From: an uncultured Lachnospiraceae bacterium
GTDB taxonomy: Bacteria; Bacillota; Clostridia; Lachnospirales; Lachnospiraceae
Direction of reading: 5' to 3'
Assembly: GCA_947175775.1 (NCBI GenBank)
Contig: CAMWNY010000131.1
Coordinates: 1 to 6,859, forward strand
DNA: 6,859 bases
The translations under genes and the position numbers were made by a program. Shown piece by piece: positions 6,000-6,859 of this stretch. Each line of letters begins with the position of its first letter. Positions within the stretch are counted from its first letter, which is position 1. The notes beneath the pieces are model-generated. The model saw only the letters and a program-made list of their open reading frames with translations, had not been told where the DNA came from and made no database searches.

Positions 6000-6617
6000 T
6001 TAATCAAACTGCGTTTTCCAATTCTCGTCATAATAAGCGTCAAAACACATCTCAATCTGCTCTCTTGTTGTTTTTTCCACTGCCAATTGCCTTGGCAGCT
6101 CCTCACGTCCGAAATACCGAATCTCCGTCGTCTCAATATTCTCCTCAAACGCACCGCTTAGCGTGCCGCACAGCACAAAAATCTTAATCACCCCATAGGC
6201 ATAATTGCATACATTGTGCCTGCGCCAGTCCTGAACGGCAATCAGGCGTTGCGCCGACACATCAAACCCTGTTTCTTCCTTCGCTTCTTTTATCACATTG
6301 GACGCCACCGACTGGTCTACATCACACCAACCGCCCGGCAGTGACCATGTCCCGTTATTTTCATGCACCAGCAGAATTTTCCCATCCCCAAAAATCGCCG
6401 CCCTTGTGTCAATCTTCGGAGTTTGATACCCTTCTTCATTACAAAACAAATCCCGTATCTTCGCAACAGGAACCTCAGTCCGCTCTGAAACCATCTCCGC
6501 AGCAATCAGGCGCAGCGCCTCATACCGCTCTTTGTCATACGGGTCGCGCCCGTACATCAGTCCCGCCTGCGCAATGCTTTGTATCCGGATTGCCCATTCC
6601 AGCAATTTGTCATTCAT
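6000..6617 (-). CDS. Nudix hydrolase with Nudix N-terminal domain
   Basis: 205 residues from ATG at 6617-6615, the usual size for this subfamily. Nudix enzymes hydrolyse nucleoside diphosphates linked to another group, with Mg2+, in the cytoplasm; the substrate here is unknown. Residues 4-62 (LLEWAIRIQSIAQAGLMYG, then DPYDKERYE) are the helical N-terminal domain that precedes the catalytic domain in this group. Residues 66-135 hold the fold core, with WSLPGGW (91-97) leading into the Nudix box: Gly96, Gln102, Lys110-Glu111, Glu114-Glu115, Gly117-Phe118. The usual Glu at 102 is Gln and the usual Arg at 110 is Lys; I recall variation at the first site and Lys at the second in this subfamily, so activity is likely. 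An in-frame extension back to a TTG at 6746 is rejected because GGAGG lies 8 bases before 6617. The gene has higher GC than the restriction-modification genes. Confidence 0.9.
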   Translation of the reverse strand: MNDKLLEWAIRIQSIAQAGLMYGRDPYDKERYEALRLIAAEMVSERTEVPVAKIRDLFCNEEGYQTPKIDTRAAIFGDGKILLVHENNGTWSLPGGWCDVDQSVASNVIKEAKEETGFDVSAQRLIAVQDWRRHNVCNYAYGVIKIFVLCGTLSGAFEENIETTEIRYFGREELPRQLAVEKTTREQIEMCFDAYYDENWKTQFD

Positions 6618-6625
6618 CAAAAGTT

Positions 6626-6630
6626 CCTCC
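6626..6630 (-). promoter_or_regulatory. Ribosome binding site that fixes the Nudix start at 6617
   Basis: Minus-strand GGAGG, 8 bases before ATG at 6617-6615. The upstream in-frame TTG (6746) and ATG (6722) have no comparable site, and the resulting extension has no counterpart in the family as I know it. Confidence 0.75.
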
Positions 6631-6770
6631 ACATAATCCCATAATGCAAAAATGCCCCCGACCAAAACATCAAGGACATTTTTTAATCTTTCAAGTGTTC
6701 CTTCGTATTCGGCTAAAGCCATTTGGTCTTCTTTTAACTGTAGCAAAAAAACACAAAAGAAACAAGATAA

Positions 6771-6776
6771 ATTATA
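6771..6776 (-). promoter_or_regulatory. Isolated -10 box upstream of the Nudix gene
   Basis: Minus-strand TATAAT at 6776-6771, between the ZIP stop and the Nudix start. No acceptable -35 box lies at 16-18 bases, so it is a weak candidate for a Nudix promoter with a leader of roughly 145 bases. Confidence 0.2.
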
Positions 6777-6792
6777 GAATCTCTTTACGCTG

Positions 6793-6859
6793 CTAACCTA
6801 GCGCCACATCCAATATCATCATAATCACAAACCCGGCCGCAACGCCTATCGTACTGATA
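6793..6859 (-). CDS. ZIP-family metal transporter, C-terminal fragment
   Basis: Only the last 21 codons are in the window. The frame enters at 6858, reads STIGVAAGFVIMMILDVALG and stops at TAG (6795-6793). A glycine-rich final transmembrane helix ending GF.IMMILDVALG is the standard C-terminus of bacterial ZIP (ZupT/GufA-like) transporters, which import divalent metals such as zinc across the cytoplasmic membrane. The assignment rests on this short but characteristic tail; the catalytic metal-site helices are outside. No clear terminator follows, only a T-rich stretch at about 6747-6760. The only GGCC in the window is in this gene. Confidence 0.7.
   Translation of the reverse strand, partial: ISTIGVAAGFVIMMILDVALG

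Noticed and set aside
5879..6187. Overlapping + and - strand frames at 5879-6187, 5967-6161 and 5927-6154
   Set aside because: They overlap the Nudix 3' end in other frames and show no recognisable motif or start signal.
6341..6796. 151-codon + strand frame
   Set aside because: It is antisense to the Nudix gene, whose motifs are unmistakable; the Ser/Pro/His-rich product is typical of a shadow frame.
1..6859. CRISPR array, tRNA, rRNA or riboswitch
   Set aside because: I saw no regularly spaced direct repeats, no tRNA-like cloverleaf with CCA end, and no known riboswitch core; this was by eye only.

Overview
The window looks like chromosomal DNA of a low-to-moderate-GC Bacillota, most likely a gut Clostridium relative of the Lachnospiraceae type. 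The reasons are AAGGAGG-like ribosome binding sites, TTGAAA/TATAAT promoter elements, lipoproteins with Gram-positive-style lipoboxes, and a large lipoprotein that resembles a family (DUF6070) I associate with Lachnospiraceae. Every gene I accept lies on the minus strand, so the window reads biologically from right to left.

Layout, right to left. (1) 6793-6859 is the last 21 codons of a ZIP-family metal transporter. (2) 6000-6617 is a Nudix hydrolase with the N-terminal domain typical of the ~205-residue subfamily. (3) 5857-5937 holds a possible 26-codon small ORF that runs into a good sigma-A-type promoter (5839-5868). (4) 5800-3955 is a type II restriction-modification pair: an NgoPII-family PD-(D/E)XK endonuclease, then, one base after its stop, an NgoPII-like C5-cytosine methyltransferase. 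The predicted target is GGCC. (5) 3945-3376 is a SUFU-domain protein of the kind known as immunity proteins in polymorphic toxin systems. (6) 3362-2897 is a second small gene, possibly also immunity-like, broken by one extra G in a run of four Gs. (7) 2683-1871 is a lipoprotein with a helical segment, a lipocalin-like segment and a cysteine-rich zinc-ribbon-like tail. (8) 1870-1425 is a gene-poor stretch with an IS3-like terminal hairpin remnant, a small decayed ORF with two in-frame stops, and a perfect 12-bp inverted repeat. (9) 1424 to the left edge is a large DUF6070-like lipoprotein, open at the window edge.

How the parts work together. Endonuclease, methyltransferase, SUFU gene and broken gene are spaced 1, 9 and 13 bases apart and are probably one transcript from the promoter at 5839-5868. 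The endonuclease would cut unmodified GGCC in incoming DNA and the methyltransferase would protect the host. By eye I find one GGCC in the whole window (6835-6838) against about 19 CCGG, which fits the predicted specificity. Attachment of immunity-type genes to a restriction-modification operon, the AT-rich composition of that operon relative to its flanks, and the decayed pieces nearby make 1500-5900 look like an accessory cassette between ordinary chromosomal genes. I see no complete novel system. The most unusual item is the restriction-modification plus immunity gene operon.
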